In this document: positions 1-12,000 of the stretch, piece after piece
Layout: each line of letters starts with the position of its first letter
Numbering within the stretch: position 1 is the stretch's first letter
Origin: Nigrospora sphaerica
Lineage: Eukaryota > Ascomycota > Sordariomycetes > Amphisphaeriales > Apiosporaceae
Length of the DNA: 64,000 nucleotides
NCBI GenBank assembly: GCA_018287875.1
Contig: JAGVVL010000022.1
Coordinates: 2,294,001-2,358,000 of the forward strand
Direction of reading: 5' to 3'
Position numbers and translations under genes: made by a program
The notes under the pieces: generated by a model
Told to the model about the DNA's origin: nothing
The model's input: the letters and a program-made list of their open reading frames with translations, nothing else
The model's database searches: none

Positions 1-449
1 AGTCCGTGCATGGCATGGTCATACTACTACTCAGTACATTCTACTTACGATAGAGAAGTCGATACTTCTATTGTGATGCGCCCCCCGTCTCCCTTGAGGA
101 AGTAAGAACATATCCGCGCGCATGGCGACGTTGATTGTCAAGTTATTCAGAATGTCAGGCCAATTTGCGTGGGCGGCATCAGACTTGAAGCCTGAATGCT
201 TGGGATGGTTCGTACTGTCTAAGAGGCCGCTATCCAAACCCTCGTCTACATGAAGTCTGATGCGTTTACTACTCTGAATAATAGAACGCCAAACGGCCCC
301 TGAAAAGCCCACTAGCAATCCTTATGCCCTAGTTAAGGTACACATCGTCTAGTGTGCCGCTTCGCTCAAAGTCTCATCCCAATGTTTGTACACCGCCGAG
401 TAGTCTAACGGTATCTTCCACCGCCTCGACGCTTGGGGAAGATTGTGGC
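1..449. other. Left-edge intergenic region, no gene seen
   Basis: This is the 3' flank of ERG2. Frames on both strands are short or broken, and no start, splice pair or recognisable protein is visible. I saw no RNA gene or repeat in it. Confidence 0.6.
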
Positions 450-1178
450 TTAGAACTTGCCGACCAGCAGGTTCTTGACGATCTCCCTGCCGGTCACGTA
501 GGTGGTACGCCACAGGGTGGGGAGGTCGAGGGTGCTGGTGAGAGCGTCGGCGTAGCCGAAGAACAGCATGGGCGGGATCCAGCCACGGGCGTACTCGAGG
601 GCGAAGCAGCCCGAGTCGGGCATCTTGTACTGCTTGACGGTGCCGCGGCGCAGGTGGTGGACGGAGCCGGGCGGGTAGACCTCAGGCTTGAAGGTACCCG
701 GTGTGTAGGCCCACTGCTCGCCCGACAGGATGTGGAAGTAATCGTCGGCCGTGTGGCGGCCGGTGTGGCCCTCGGTGCCAATGGTGGTGCCGAAGATGAT
801 GAGGTACTCGGTGACACCTGCAAGGGACCGGGTCAGTCAGAGGCCCTGGGGGAAAGGCTTGGTCACGAAGAGGAGAAGCGGAAAGGCGGACGAACTCGCG
901 TGAATAATGTACATGGCACCCATGGCGCCGCCGGCGTTGTTGAAGATGTACTCCTCGTCCAGGTTCACATTGTCGGGATGCATGGTGTGCAACTCGCTAG
1001 TGATGTAGCGCACGACGGCCGCAGTATCATTGCCGTGGGCGGCGATGCCGCGCTTCGCCAGGTCGTGCAGGTGGTCTGTCTTGAAGATGTAGAAGGCATC
1101 AGGGTTGCGCTCCACGACGTAGACCACCGACGACAGGACGGCCACCAGAAGGGCGATGAGGGTAAACAGCTTGGCCAT
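450..1178 (-). CDS. ERG2: C-8 sterol isomerase (ERG2)
   Basis: Converts fecosterol to episterol by moving the C8-C9 double bond in ergosterol synthesis, in the ER membrane. Two exons on the minus strand: 1178..896 and 817..450, joined across a 78-bp intron (895..818, GTTCGT donor, TTGCAG acceptor). The product is 216 residues, close to the roughly 220 of yeast Erg2. An N-terminal membrane segment follows MAKLF (about residues 4-22). The conserved core [21 protein letters not shown] spans the splice site, and the second exon carries the sigma-receptor-like block with [16 protein letters not shown] and the C-terminal VGKF. The frame is open upstream of the chosen ATG, but MAKLF matches the family start. 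Divergent from CSL4. Confidence 0.93.
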
Positions 1179-1913
1179 GATGGGCGAGCAGGAAGGATCT
1201 CCTGGGCGGGAAGGGCGGGAAGGACAGGCAGCGTCGCAGCCGTGAGGATGGGGAGAGGAAAGGGAAGCCCTGTGCAAGACAGCTACGGAACGGGCGGGCG
1301 GCGCAAAGCTATAGGAACATTGACTTGTAATTTATAGGGGTCTTTGATCTGTCCCGCGCCCAATGGGCTTTTTTTCTCGTCGCGCGTTCGGACTCGGATG
1401 CGGGCTACCCAGATGACACCACTTTCTGGGGGTGGTACCTGCCCAATCAGCTAACATGATAAGCCAAGGCCCCTGGAGTCGCTGCGGGTCTCGACGTTCC
1501 TAGTGCTCGCCATGGATTCCGGTCCCTGTTGTTGGTGGCCGCATCGGTTGCATTGGCTGATGGGGATGGGACCTCGGGGTCCGCGAGGAGTTTGGGGCAT
1601 CTGGGTTCCATGCAGTGGAAGTTGGTTGTTGCTTAAGATGGTGAGCTTTGGGGTACATGCCTTAGGTAGTGGTGCAGAACCACTTACATCTCTGTAGGGT
1701 CCCCTGCAAGCCCAAGTGAGGTGGTCCTGCTTTCCGCTCTGTGGCCCCAACTGCTGCACTTAGGTTGGGGTAGGTTAGGTACATCCTCTTACTCAGGTGG
1801 TCAGTGGTGCGACGCAGCAAAGGAAAAAAAAGTTCGTCGACATCCAATCCATCCCCTCGACTGACGTCGCGCTTGCACTCGGACTTCCAGTCCGCGCATC
1901 ACACCCTCCAGCT
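1179..1913. promoter_or_regulatory. Divergent promoter region ERG2/CSL4 with two CCAAT motifs
   Basis: This 735-bp region lies between the two start codons. Two CCAAT pentamers are visible, at 1360-1364 and 1443-1447 (the second reads CCAATCAG), about 180 and 265 bp upstream of the ERG2 ATG. CCAAT is the known binding site of the fungal HAP/CBC complex; use here is inferred. No other gene is seen. Confidence 0.4.
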
Positions 1914-2602
1914 ATGGCCAACTCCATCGCCGTCCCAGGCCAGCTTCTCGGCCCGTCCGACAAATTCATCGCCGGGCCCGGCACGCACATCCACGAGTCG
2001 AATCTGTTTTCGTCGCTCCTCGGCACCGTCGCCATCGCCCAGCCTGAAAAGGGCCCTGGCCCTGCCAAGCGCCTCACCAAGCTCGCTGCCCTGGCCACGC
2101 CGACCACGCTGCCTACCATTTCCGTCTCGCGGTCCGCCATCTCGGAGAAGCGCGAGGTCCTGCCCGAGGTCAACAGCGTGGTGCTCTGCCGTGTGACGCG
2201 CATCACGCCGCGCCAGGCGACCGTGGCCATCTTGGTGGTCGGCGATACCGTGTTGGAAGTCGAGTGGCAAGGCATCATTCGTGTGCAGGACGTGCGGGCG
2301 ACGGAGAAGGACCGCGTGAAGATCTACGAGAGCTTCCGTCCGGGCGACATTGTCCGAGCCCAAGTGGTAAGTGTTGCGTTCCGAGAGCTTGCGCCGCCCA
2401 CGGCAGCGAGGGGTGCTGACAAGCCGACCAGATATCCCTGGGCGACCAGACCAGTTACTATCTTTCGACAGCGAGTAACGAACTCGGTGTCATCATGGCG
2501 ACGAGCGAGACGGGCAATGTCATGTTCCCCGTCAGCTGGAAGGAGTACCGGGATCCCGAGACGGGTCTCAGCGAGCCTCGTAAGGTCGCCAAGCCGCTGT
2601 GA
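1914..2602 (+). CDS. CSL4: Exosome complex component Csl4
   Basis: S1-type RNA-binding cap subunit of the nuclear and cytoplasmic RNA exosome, needed for 3'-5' RNA decay and processing. Exons 1914..2366 and 2432..2602 flank a 65-bp GTAAGT...ACCAG intron; the product is 207 residues. The N-terminal domain (residues 1-70, beginning MANSIAVPGQLLG) matches the Csl4 N-terminal fold, with an S1-like barrel from about residue 85 (EVLPEVNSVVLCRVTRI). The second exon gives ISLGDQTSYYLSTASNELGV and ends RKVAKPL. The upstream frame is open for another 39 codons, but MANS is the family start. Confidence 0.92.
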
Positions 2603-4162
2603 GGAGGCACGCTCTCCCGAGCGATGCGGGAAGCAGGAACAGAGGTTCGCTCTCTGTGACACGGGGCGAGCCCGATCCGCCGGCATGCGCCAGCTCCAAC
2701 GGCGCCATCACGGACGCTTCATCCAGAAGGCCGTCCCGTAAATGGCCTTCAACCAATCAAGGCCTGCTGGCACACGCTTGCCGCCTCGGCACGTTGGAAG
2801 CCGAGTGTTCGATTTCTCGTACATTCTCGGCCCGCTCAGGCAGATACATGAAACTGCAAGTGTACTCCGTGTCAGACGGAGAGAGGCACTGGTTTATCTG
2901 CTGCGGAAACAGGCTGGCATAGCCACACGAGAGTTAGACGATTGGCTGGGGCCAACGGTGAGCTGGTGGCTGGCTGAGTAAGCTGACGGGAAGCCGAATG
3001 AGTGATTTTGGCGGAGTTGACCCTAGTATGCGGCCAGAAAGACGTCACTTGCGCCTAGCCACTCACCATTTCGCAGGGCTAGTGACTTATAGCCGCGGCA
3101 GTATAGATGATGTATGTACATCGTTATGTGAGGTGGGAAGAAGAGGGTTGGTATGTAAAATATGTACTTACCTCCCTACTTGCCTTGTTGTCAGCAACGT
3201 GAGAAGACTGGCAGCCCGGGAAACGCTCGGTGCACCAGCAAATCGTTGGGGAGAGAACAAAAAGAAAGCAGAACACCATTTGCCGACCTACATACTTTAG
3301 GTTGTTTTACGGGTTTCGACGATCAAGTACAGAGAGGACCGCGCGGGGAATTACGTGCGACGAGTGAATTCCCGACATTTTGGACGCCTGCCATCGAGAG
3401 CGACGATCAAGCGTCGGCCAGTGGGTTGAAACGTGCACCGCACATGGCTGCGCCTCGGTTTTGATCGTCAACGGAGCGATGGCACCCGTGGCAGTCCGAG
3501 CAGCACATTCAGGAGCCCAGCCCCTCTCTGCCACCAGAAATAACCCCATTGTACCTATGCACCCCGGGGCGCATGCGTTGCAGCTCCCGAAATAGGACCC
3601 CTGTTGCCCTGTTGCGATGTTGCCCTGCTACCCTTGCCCGTGGCTCTGGCTCCCGCGACTCCCATGCCCCCCAGCTCCCGCCCGCCTGGAGGCTGCGTTT
3701 TGACGTACAGCCTCCCCCCGTGCGCAAAATGAGCGGCTCCCTGCTTCGCCGGCTGGATGATGAAAAGTCTCTCGATGCCCAACCATCAGGTTTTGTTGAA
3801 CGAGACAGGGCGGTCGCGGGCGCTTCGGGGTATTCAATCGATTTTGCATCCCCCCATCGATGCTGGCCGATTGAGCCGTGGAAGAATCGACGCCACAACC
3901 TCAGCGGATCGACTGGATACATAGAGACCGCACTCGGCGCCCTGGACAGGATCCGTAGAGGCAAACGTGCATGCCGTGTTAGGGATACCGCCGTCACGGC
4001 AATTGTTCAACCCAACGCCCGACGCACTTTACCAACCCCGGACGATCGTGCCTCGATCCGGCGCCTGCCAGGAAACACAGCACGCGCAGTCAGTTGCCAT
4101 CGCAGCCGCCGGAAGAACCAATCACACCAGCCCACGAAGCAGCTACGCCGTCGAGATCGAGA
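2603..4162. other. Intergenic region, no gene supported
   Basis: This 1.56-kb stretch separates CSL4 and the Sec2-like gene. Open frames of up to about 200 codons overlap each other on both strands between 3.5 and 4.1 kb, but none has a recognisable domain. They look like chance frames in GC-rich DNA. It probably holds the CSL4 3' end and the leader of the next gene. Confidence 0.5.
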
Positions 4163-5001
4163 ATGTCGGCGACTGTAACCATGACGCACCTACCGACTCC
4201 AGCCGCCTCGAAGACGATGTCCATGTCGTCGTCGTCGTCGTCGCCTTGCTGTCCCGGCTGCGGCACGTCGCTTCCCTTCCTTGCCGAAACCGACCCACAC
4301 ACGGTGCTTCTCCAGGCCCAGAAACGGATTGCCGACCTCGAGGTACAGGTGCAATTGCTCAACAAGAAGGCCACGGCCGCCGTCGACCGCTGGGCCGACT
4401 ACGAGGACGAGCTGTCGCGGCTGCGCGCCGCCTCGATGACGTCGGCAAGTACCGCACCCACGTCGGCCACAGCCGTCGACCCCCAGACACCAGGGAACGT
4501 GGCGGCCGCCCCTGCGACGAGCCCCTCGCCGCGCACCAGCGGCTTCTTCAACGGCGCCTACGCCTCGGGGGCTGCATCGCGCCTCTCGCAGCTCTTGTCC
4601 CCGTCGACCCCGGCGCGCAAAGCGGCGCCGCCCCGCCGGCGCCCCAGAACCTGGTGCCCGGTCGCACCGCCGCCCGCTCCTCGCTTTCCCCGGCGGCCCC
4701 CGTCCTGCCGTCGTCGCCAAGCCCCGAGGAGCTGATGGCTGCGCTGTCGCGGGAGAGGAGCCTACGGGCCGCCGCCGAGGGCAAGCTGAACGAGACGAGC
4801 CGCGAGGTTGAGGAGTTGAGCGTCTCGTTGTTCGAGCAGGCCAACGAGATGGTGGCTTCGGAGCGGCGGGCGCGGGCGGCGCTCGAGGAAAGGGTCGGCG
4901 TGCTCGAGCGGAGGGACGAGGAGAAGAGAGGCCGACTGGAGAGGCTAGAGAGCGCCGTCGGGCGCATGGAGAGAATCTCGAGGCTTCTGGGGGACGACTA
5001 G
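4163..5001 (+). CDS. Sec2-domain Rab GEF-like protein (frame change inside)
   Basis: Probable guanine-nucleotide exchange factor for a Sec4/Rab8-type GTPase in secretory-vesicle traffic. The N-terminal part (start 4163, MSATVTMTHLPTP) has a CCPGCGTSLPF cysteine motif and a coiled coil (QAQKRIADLEVQVQLLNKK). The C-terminal part (about 4720-5001) is a Sec2p coiled coil: EVEELSVSLFEQANEMV followed by charged heptads to the stop. The two parts lie in different frames. The first frame stays open through SRLSQLLSP and reaches a stop at 4733-4735; the second starts one base back. A weak intron such as 4654..4721 (GTGCCC...CCAAG, 68 bp) would restore the frame, as would a single-base error in the C/G-rich tract. 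Exact joining is unresolved. Confidence 0.72.
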
Positions 5002-5535
5002 AGGACGTCACGGAGGCCAGGGAGCGGGGTGGGACAGAAGACAGCGCCGTCGTGATATGTTGTTCACGCGATGGCGACGGTTCTTGCGGCCCCATGGCAC
5101 CCACAATCACCTTCAACCCGAGCGTCGTTGGCCGGGCACCTGTCCGAGGATTTGCTAAGAGCGTGGGATATACCAGGCGTTTGGTGTTTTTGCATTACGG
5201 AACTGGGAGGCGCGCATCTCGGAGCGCCGTCGGCGTCCATCTACCGGGAGGGGAGCATCAACACATTGAGAGGGAGGGGTCAAGGGCCACGACTCACGTT
5301 CTGATGAGACGAAGAAATTATTTGAAGGTTATTCAGTGCCTCCATGGTCTGCTGTCAGCCGTCGGTTAATCTAGCATTTAATACTACACATCATCCAAGG
5401 GTGGTACATGACAGAGAGTCCGTTTTTCTCATTTCCTTTGGGCTCTCCTTCAGACTACGCAAGGACTAAAGCATTGGGCTCGCTTGGCTACGTACCTCCC
5501 GTTTGCTTTGGCATGGCGAAGGGGGGGGGCGGCAA

Positions 5536-5573
5536 ATAGAAGAAGAAGAAGAATAATAATAATAAGAGAGAGA
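5536..5573. repeat. Compound (AGA)n-(ATA)n-(GA)n microsatellite
   Basis: Consecutive AGA units pass into ATA units and then GA units. The preceding G-run starts at 5521. The tract is intergenic. Confidence 0.8.
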
Positions 5574-6385
5574 AACAAACCTTTCCCCGATCCCACCGCA
5601 CCCCCATCATTCCTCAATGCTACCGGCACAATCGTCGCGTTGTGATGGGACCTCGGCGTGGTTCGGCTTACCGAGCCGTTCAGGATGGGAACCGAAAAGC
5701 GGCTGGAAGCTGGTCAGTGCTGCAGAGCCAGCTAGCCGGACTACACACAGCGGACGACGACGGACATAAGCAGATGGCGGCCATGGCCATGGAAGCACTG
5801 CTACACAACGAGCGCATGTCCAAGGATCTATGTATCCTCCGCTCAGCCTCACAGCATCATCCCGCAGGATTGCGACTCCCGCACAACGGAAACATCCCGT
5901 CCCAACCTTTGAGCTAACGACATGAATGGATCCCGCAGCAATGGGGCTCTGGATCCAAAACCCCAGCCGGCCTTGGACGCCCGTGTTGCCGTGCGGAGAT
6001 CTTGGGGGGGGGAAGTGCGGGGGCTTCCGCCGTGTTACAGAGTATACCCGTACTAGGTGTCTCCGCTAGGCGCCTAGGCAATGCGTGGATTCCATCCCAC
6101 CTGTACCCCCCAAGTACTTGAAGCAGTCGACGGCTTGTGAGAGGCGTTCGGCACTCCTTCCAGGGCTCCCGAAGCCCGGTCCATCGACTCGGGCTGTTTC
6201 TACCCGTGCGCTCGAGTCATTGTTGACCGCTTCCCCGTACAGAAACGGAATTGTTTCCGTGGTCGTCTCGTAGCATCGTGCCCATTGACTCTTTGTTGCT
6301 CTTACTCGTTGCGCGCGCCATTGCGCGGCAAATCGTCGATTTCTAAGGGGAAGAAGAACAGGCCTGCATTTCCGCGTAGCCCGGG

Positions 6386-6413
6386 GCCCATCCCCCGAGG
6401 CCCATCCCCCGAG
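6386..6413. repeat. Perfect 14-bp tandem duplication
   Basis: The unit GCCCATCCCCCGAG occurs twice head to tail (6386-6399 and 6400-6413), 340 bp upstream of the acetoacetyl-CoA synthetase start. Confidence 0.8.
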
Positions 6414-6750
6414 ATTCCTCTAGGTCCTTGGCGGATGAGACGTGACGGAGAGCCCTGGTTCCAAGGTTGCTTAAAGTGCCTGGCTATCCACTTTTATACT
6501 GGACGAAGCGTGGGGGGGTTTCCCCAAGCACTCCTGTCCGGATTGATTATCTTGCCAACTTGGCATTCCAACATCTCTTTGGCATCTCCAATCTTTACTC
6601 CATCTTCCCGGCACCTTACTGTTTGCCTCGTGGCCCCTGTAGCTCACTAATCAACATCCCTACTCGCCCCCGTCACCCCCGTATCTCACTCGGTCATCCC
6701 CTCTCGCACTCGTCCGTCGGCGAAGCGCTGTGAAGCAGACCCCAGCCCAA

Positions 6751-9066
6751 ATGGCCGCCACCGTACCCAAGAAGCTCTGGGAGCACCCGAATCCCAAAGA
6801 GACGGAGATGTACAAGTTCATGCAGGAGGTTAACCAGAAGCAAAACCTTAAACTCCAGGTACGACAAGTCGATCGAGCATCCATGAACGGGCAGCTGACG
6901 AGATGGTAGACCTTCTGGGACCTGTACCAGTTTTCGACAACAAGGCGGACTGACTTCTGGGCTGAAATCCTCGCCTATCTCCCCCTGATCTACAGCGGCT
7001 CCTACACGCAAGTCGTGGACGAGAGCAAACCCATAGATAGCGTTCCCCGCTGGTTCGAGGGCGTCCACCTCAACTGGGCCGAGAACCTGCTTTGGTCTCG
7101 CAGCCGCCATGACCCAACCGGCCACCATGGCACCGTCGGCAAGGAAGAAGACAAGATTGCGCTGACCGAGGTTAGAGAAGGCGCCTCGGAGATCCGCCAT
7201 CTGACGTGGTCTATGCTGAGACGGCTGGCGGGCGAGTATGCTTCTGCGCTGATTGCCAACGGCGTGCAGAGGGGAGACCGGGTCGTTATTGTCGCGGCCA
7301 ACAGCATCGAAACCCTGGTAGTCTTCACCGCCTGCGCCTGGATCGGGGCTCTGTTCTCTAGCAGCTCCACCGACATGGGCGTTCAAGGGATCCTGCAGCG
7401 GGCGGTTCAGGTGAATCCCAAGGTAGGCATCGGTGACGTTTGGCTGAAAGGGCTTGTCCGTGGCTAACAGCACACAGTTCATCTTCATGGATGATGCTGC
7501 TCTATACAATGGCAAGCGTGTGGACCTGCGCCAGAAGATGACGGAGATCGAGGCCGGCATGAAGGGCTGCGACCTTTTCAAAGGAATTGTGTCGATCCGC
7601 CGATTCCAGGACGCTCTTGATATCCGTCAGGTGCCCCGGGCGCAGACGCTGCATGACTTTCTTCGACTGGCGGCATCTACTCCGCCCCCAATCGCGCAAC
7701 TGGCTTTTCACGACCCCTTCCTCGTCTGCTATTCCTCGGGCACGACGGGCATTCCTAAAGCTATAGTCCACTCGGTGGGCGGGGCCACACTCAACTTCAT
7801 GAAAGAAGGGTTGCTACACGAGGGCATGACCTCGGAATCCGTCGGGCTGCAGTACACCACCACGGGATGGATCATGTACCTGTCCAATGTCGGGCAGCTC
7901 TTGGCCGGCGGGCGAGTGGTTCTCTACGACGGCTCGCCGTTCCAGCCGGACCTGACAACTTTTGTCAAGCTGTTAGGTGACTTGAAGGTAACGAAGCTGG
8001 GCATCAGTCCGCGGTGGATGCACGAGATTGCGAAAGCAGGCATTTCGCCCCGCGATATCACCGATTTGTCGAATTTGAGGGTCGTCACGTCCACCGGCAT
8101 GGTGCTCTCCGACCAGCTCTTCGAATGGTTCTATGAGAAGGGTTTCCCGGCCCATACTCAGCTCGCGAATATCTCGGGCGGCACGGATATTGTAGGTTCT
8201 TTCTGCGTTTCTACGCAGCACTTCCTCGCCCCTTAGATACTGATCGCACACCAGGCCGGCTGCTTTGGACAAGGCAACCTCCTCACACCAGTCTACGTAG
8301 GCGGCACCCAGGGGCCCAGTCTCGGCACACCCATCGCCGTCTACGACTCACAGCTGCCCAACGGCCCCGGAAAGGCACTTCCGGATGGTACCCCGGGCGA
8401 GCTCGTGGCGACGGCGGCCTTTCCCAACGTGCCCGTGTTTCTGTGGGGGGACAAAACCCCGGCCGGCGTTGCTGGATCCAAGTACCACGCATCATATTTC
8501 GCCCGCTTCGACCACGTATGGGCCCACGGCGACTTCGTGGTAATGCATCCCGTAACCAAGAATGTCACGTTCATGGGGCGCGCCGACGGTGTGCTGAACC
8601 CCAGCGGTGTCCGTTTCGGCTCGGCCGAGGTGTATTCCGTCCTCGAGAAGCACTTTGCCGACAAGATTGCCGACTCCGTCTGCGTGGGCCAGCGGAGACC
8701 GCAAGACTCGGACGAGGCGGTTATGCTGTTCCTCCTGATGCGGCCTGGCCACAAATTCGACAAGAAGATTGTCTACGAGGTCAAGGAAGCCATCAAGAAG
8801 GACTTGTCGAAACGCCACGTGCCCAAGTACGTGTTCGAGACGCCCGAGATTCCGGTAAGTCTATCGCCGCCCCACCTGCGGGGAGGCTTTTACTAACGGC
8901 CCCGAAGACCACGATCAACCTGAAGAAGGTCGAGTTGCCTGTCAAGCAGATAGTCTCGGGACATACCGTCAAGCCGAGCGGAACGCTGTTGAACCCCAAG
9001 AGTCTGGACTATTACTATCAGTTCGCCAAGGACGAAGTCCTGAATGCAGGAAAGGAGAAGTTGTAG
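6751..9066 (+). CDS. Acetoacetyl-CoA synthetase
   Basis: ANL-superfamily enzyme that activates acetoacetate to acetoacetyl-CoA with ATP, probably cytosolic, feeding sterol and lipid synthesis or ketone use. Five exons: 6751..6858, 6910..7422, 7478..8191, 8255..8854 and 8908..9066, all with GT-AG introns of 51-63 bp. The product is 697 residues, the usual length for AACS. Visible signatures are the N-terminal ACAS block (WFEGVHLNWAENLLW), the adenylation P-loop YSSGTTGIPK from residue 292, TTGWIMY, and GRADGVLNPSGVRFGSAEVYS near the C-terminal hinge. The catalytic lysine region KPSGTLLNPKSLDYY lies in the last exon. The substrate call rests on overall similarity to the AACS subfamily rather than plain acetyl-CoA synthetase. 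Confidence 0.93.
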
Positions 9067-12000
9067 ATGTGTGGCCCGACTCTGGCATCGGGAAGAGCAA
9101 CGGGGCGGGGTATGCGGTGGGAAGTGCCTGTTTGCCACGTGGACGGCGTCGGCCTCCGAATACAATACTCGGCATACTTTGGTTATACGCCGGCCGCCTG
9201 AGAAACGACCGGGCGAACTTAGTTTCAACCCCGCCGTACTGCGTTAAGGTTGGCGGGCTCTTAGTATACGTGAGAATGAACTTTCCGAACCGACTATGGT
9301 GCATGCCACTAGACGTTCTTTCCTTCGGAGTTGGCTTCGTGTTGACGATGCTCCATTCACATGCATGTACCGACGCAGCAGAGCAAACACACGCAGGATT
9401 TCCATCTCGAGTGACTCCGACATGGGTTGTCGACTCACGTATTGTTCGAGTGCGGCCGACGATGTACTGGTGTAGCATGAAAGCTGTGGATCCGGTTATT
9501 GTTGGCAGCCGGGGGCTTGGGTATGAAGATACAGCTCAGCTGCGCGGGTGTGATTTTCGCCGCCGCCGCTGCCGGCGTTTGCTGAGAACCGGGCTGGGCC
9601 GAGACACATTGCAATAGCCAGGAGGAGCTGAGACAGCGGGTGCCGGCCGAGGCAAGACATGGCCTTTCGTCATCCAACGGTTTGGTACCACCAACTCAAC
9701 GCCTTTCCTGATCCGCAGGCCAAAGGCCAAGGGCGAGTATCGGCGCCCCGTTGCTACCATACTGGCAGCAGGAACGAACACATTGCTTCCAGATGGCGTC
9801 CCCTCCCAGCAAAATCTCACATTAGAGGAGATACTGGCAGCATGCGCACGAGCATGCCGAGGTCCGCGAGCTTCCTTCCATACGTGGTGACAACACTACC
9901 GAATCCCACCAGGATAAGATCCCGGCCGGTTCCGCGCCGAGAGAGCGTCGGAGTCTGGTTTCTGGAACGCGAGAAACAGGCACGCAGTAAGACAGAGAGA
10001 CATGGTCGGTCAACAAGAAGGAGGGCCAATTGTGTCACGGGGCAATGTATCAGGCAGTACCTAGTTGCTAGGTTACGCACAGTTTACGCTGAGATCAGAT
10101 CCTGGGAGGGCGCTGTCAACATGCATGGTTTGTAAGCCAAGGCGCCGGATCTGCCCAACCTGATGTCCCGCAGTATTATTTCCGGGTGCCAAGCAAAGTG
10201 CTCCTTAGCCAGTACATATACAACCGCACGCTCGGAATAGGTGCGGGCACCTTGGGGTCGTTCGAACGGGCTACGTCTTCCCCTCTTTTGCAGATAACAG
10301 ACAAGCCGCTGTCCCTCTGTTTGGTTGCCTGTTTGGTAGGTATGAGGTCTTGCTTACGGGCATGGGAGGACAGCCGAGCCTAAGGAAGCACACCCGTCGT
10401 ACTTACACGCGGCTGAGTCCACACAGTGAGCGGAGGAAACCCACCAACCCCTCAATGACCTCCCGTCTACAAAGGGTGTGTGGGTCTACCACTGTTATCT
10501 AAGAGGTGTGTATGTCCCTACTTTTATCAGGCGACCAGATTCCGTCCTGGGATGGAGTCAGGACCCGCGGCGGGGGGGGACGTTCTCTGGTCTGCTATAA
10601 GCCTTGGGAACCGGGACTGCTCGACAATAGGGAGATGCATGCGACGCACGTAAGCAAGTCCATACTGTACTTGGAAAGTTTAGAATACGAAACATGTACC
10701 TATATCTCGCTCAGAATCTCAGATACGGAGTTTTGAGAATCAGGAAGCGACCATGTAGGTACTTTTATGTAGGTAGTTACTACGCCTTGTTGCATGCATC
10801 AAGCGATACTCATGACAGGGTGCACCGCGGCATATGGGTAACCAGACACAGTTTGGTCCCGTGGCTTGTCCTGTGTGCTGGATGGCCCCCGTTGCACGTG
10901 CTTATGCAGGCCAGGTAGCTCCATACCAATGCGTATGCTGGACTATCACTGGGTTTCCTCGCAAGCCCGTCAGAGTCGCCATACCGAGGCATACGAAGAG
11001 AGAGAGAGAGAGAGAGATAGAGAGAGCCTAAGCTGGATGTCGGAACAACCCATTTGCTGCTCAGCAGTACAGTGCAACAGCCAGGTAGGTTAGTTCATAC
11101 TAGATCTATCTATCCATCTTACAAAGCCCCGGGCGTCGGGCCAGCAGCAGCAGAACGCCGGCCAGACCAGGGTGCTCCAGACTACTGCAAGTTGGCACAT
11201 GAGGATGTACCTACAACGCATACTCCGTACATGCTATATATTTCTTACGTAGATAGGTACGCATTACTACATGGACGTAGGCAGGTAAGCACCATGGCTT
11301 TTCTGGGAACATGTATTGGTAGGTAGTCGGGTGGATTGGTAGCCTATAAATGGATACCGGTGCCCTGTGGACGGAATGGATGCATGGATGGGATGTACGC
11401 AGCATGTGGTGGTTGGACCCGGTCAAAGAGGTACCTAAGCTCGTACGTCCCTCGCGGGTTGCATCCCGCGCATGCACTTGCTGGACAGTAAGTACATCAT
11501 ACAAACTACTACTTTCCACCTACGTCCTTCACTCACTACACGCCATTACATTACTTCATCATACACGTACATACCTCTTCACATAGGGTCGGACCTCTAG
11601 CTCTGGCCCCCGGCAGAAGAAGCCCCTAGGCCATTCCCAACGTCTACCCGTCCAATCCCGCCTTCCATCATATCAGGTACCACTTGCTACTTACTACATT
11701 TACTGACTGCTTCGATTGCATCTCATCCACCCATACCGCGCTGATTTACGACGACTTCCCAACTCGGGCACAACGACGGCGCGCCATCCTGCGATAGTGC
11801 CTGTGTCTTCTGCCGCTTGCTTCCCTCTCGTAGTCGCTGCCTCGGCCTCCACACACCCGCTGCCCCCCGTCGGTCGTCTGCGCCCTTGTCGGCTTTTTGG
11901 GTTCACGGTCCACCTCTTTATGAGGTCAGCCGCTGCCGTCCAGTGTCGACGTCGGGCCATCTCGGCCTTCCCATGCTCACGAACGCTTCTCGAGCTGCCA

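Larger units (their letters stand above)
5002..6750. other. Intergenic region with short repeats, no gene seen
   Basis: This stretch separates the Sec2-like gene from acetoacetyl-CoA synthetase. The open frames present are short and unrecognised. It holds a G-run near 5521, a compound AGA/ATA microsatellite at about 5536-5573, and a perfect 14-bp tandem duplication at 6386-6413. The last 200 bp are pyrimidine-rich, as expected of the next gene's leader. Confidence 0.55.

Noticed and set aside
354..1337. 327-codon + strand frame overlapping ERG2
   Set aside because: It is antisense to ERG2 exons, has no family resemblance, and arises from GC-rich codon bias.
1405..1440. Possible sterol-regulatory (SREBP-type) site upstream of ERG2
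   Set aside because: The best match (ATGACACCAC) differs at key positions from the consensus as I recall it.
2805..2820. TTCGA words considered as tRNA B-boxes (also near 10260, 25547 and 49986)
   Set aside because: No flanking acceptor stem, A-box or anticodon arm could be built by eye.
3509..4178. Overlapping frames on both strands before the Sec2-like gene
   Set aside because: No domain, no splice support, and mutually overlapping; treated as chance frames.
9659..10135. 158-codon + strand frame in the large intergenic region
   Set aside because: Composition is random-like and no motif or neighbouring exon supports it.
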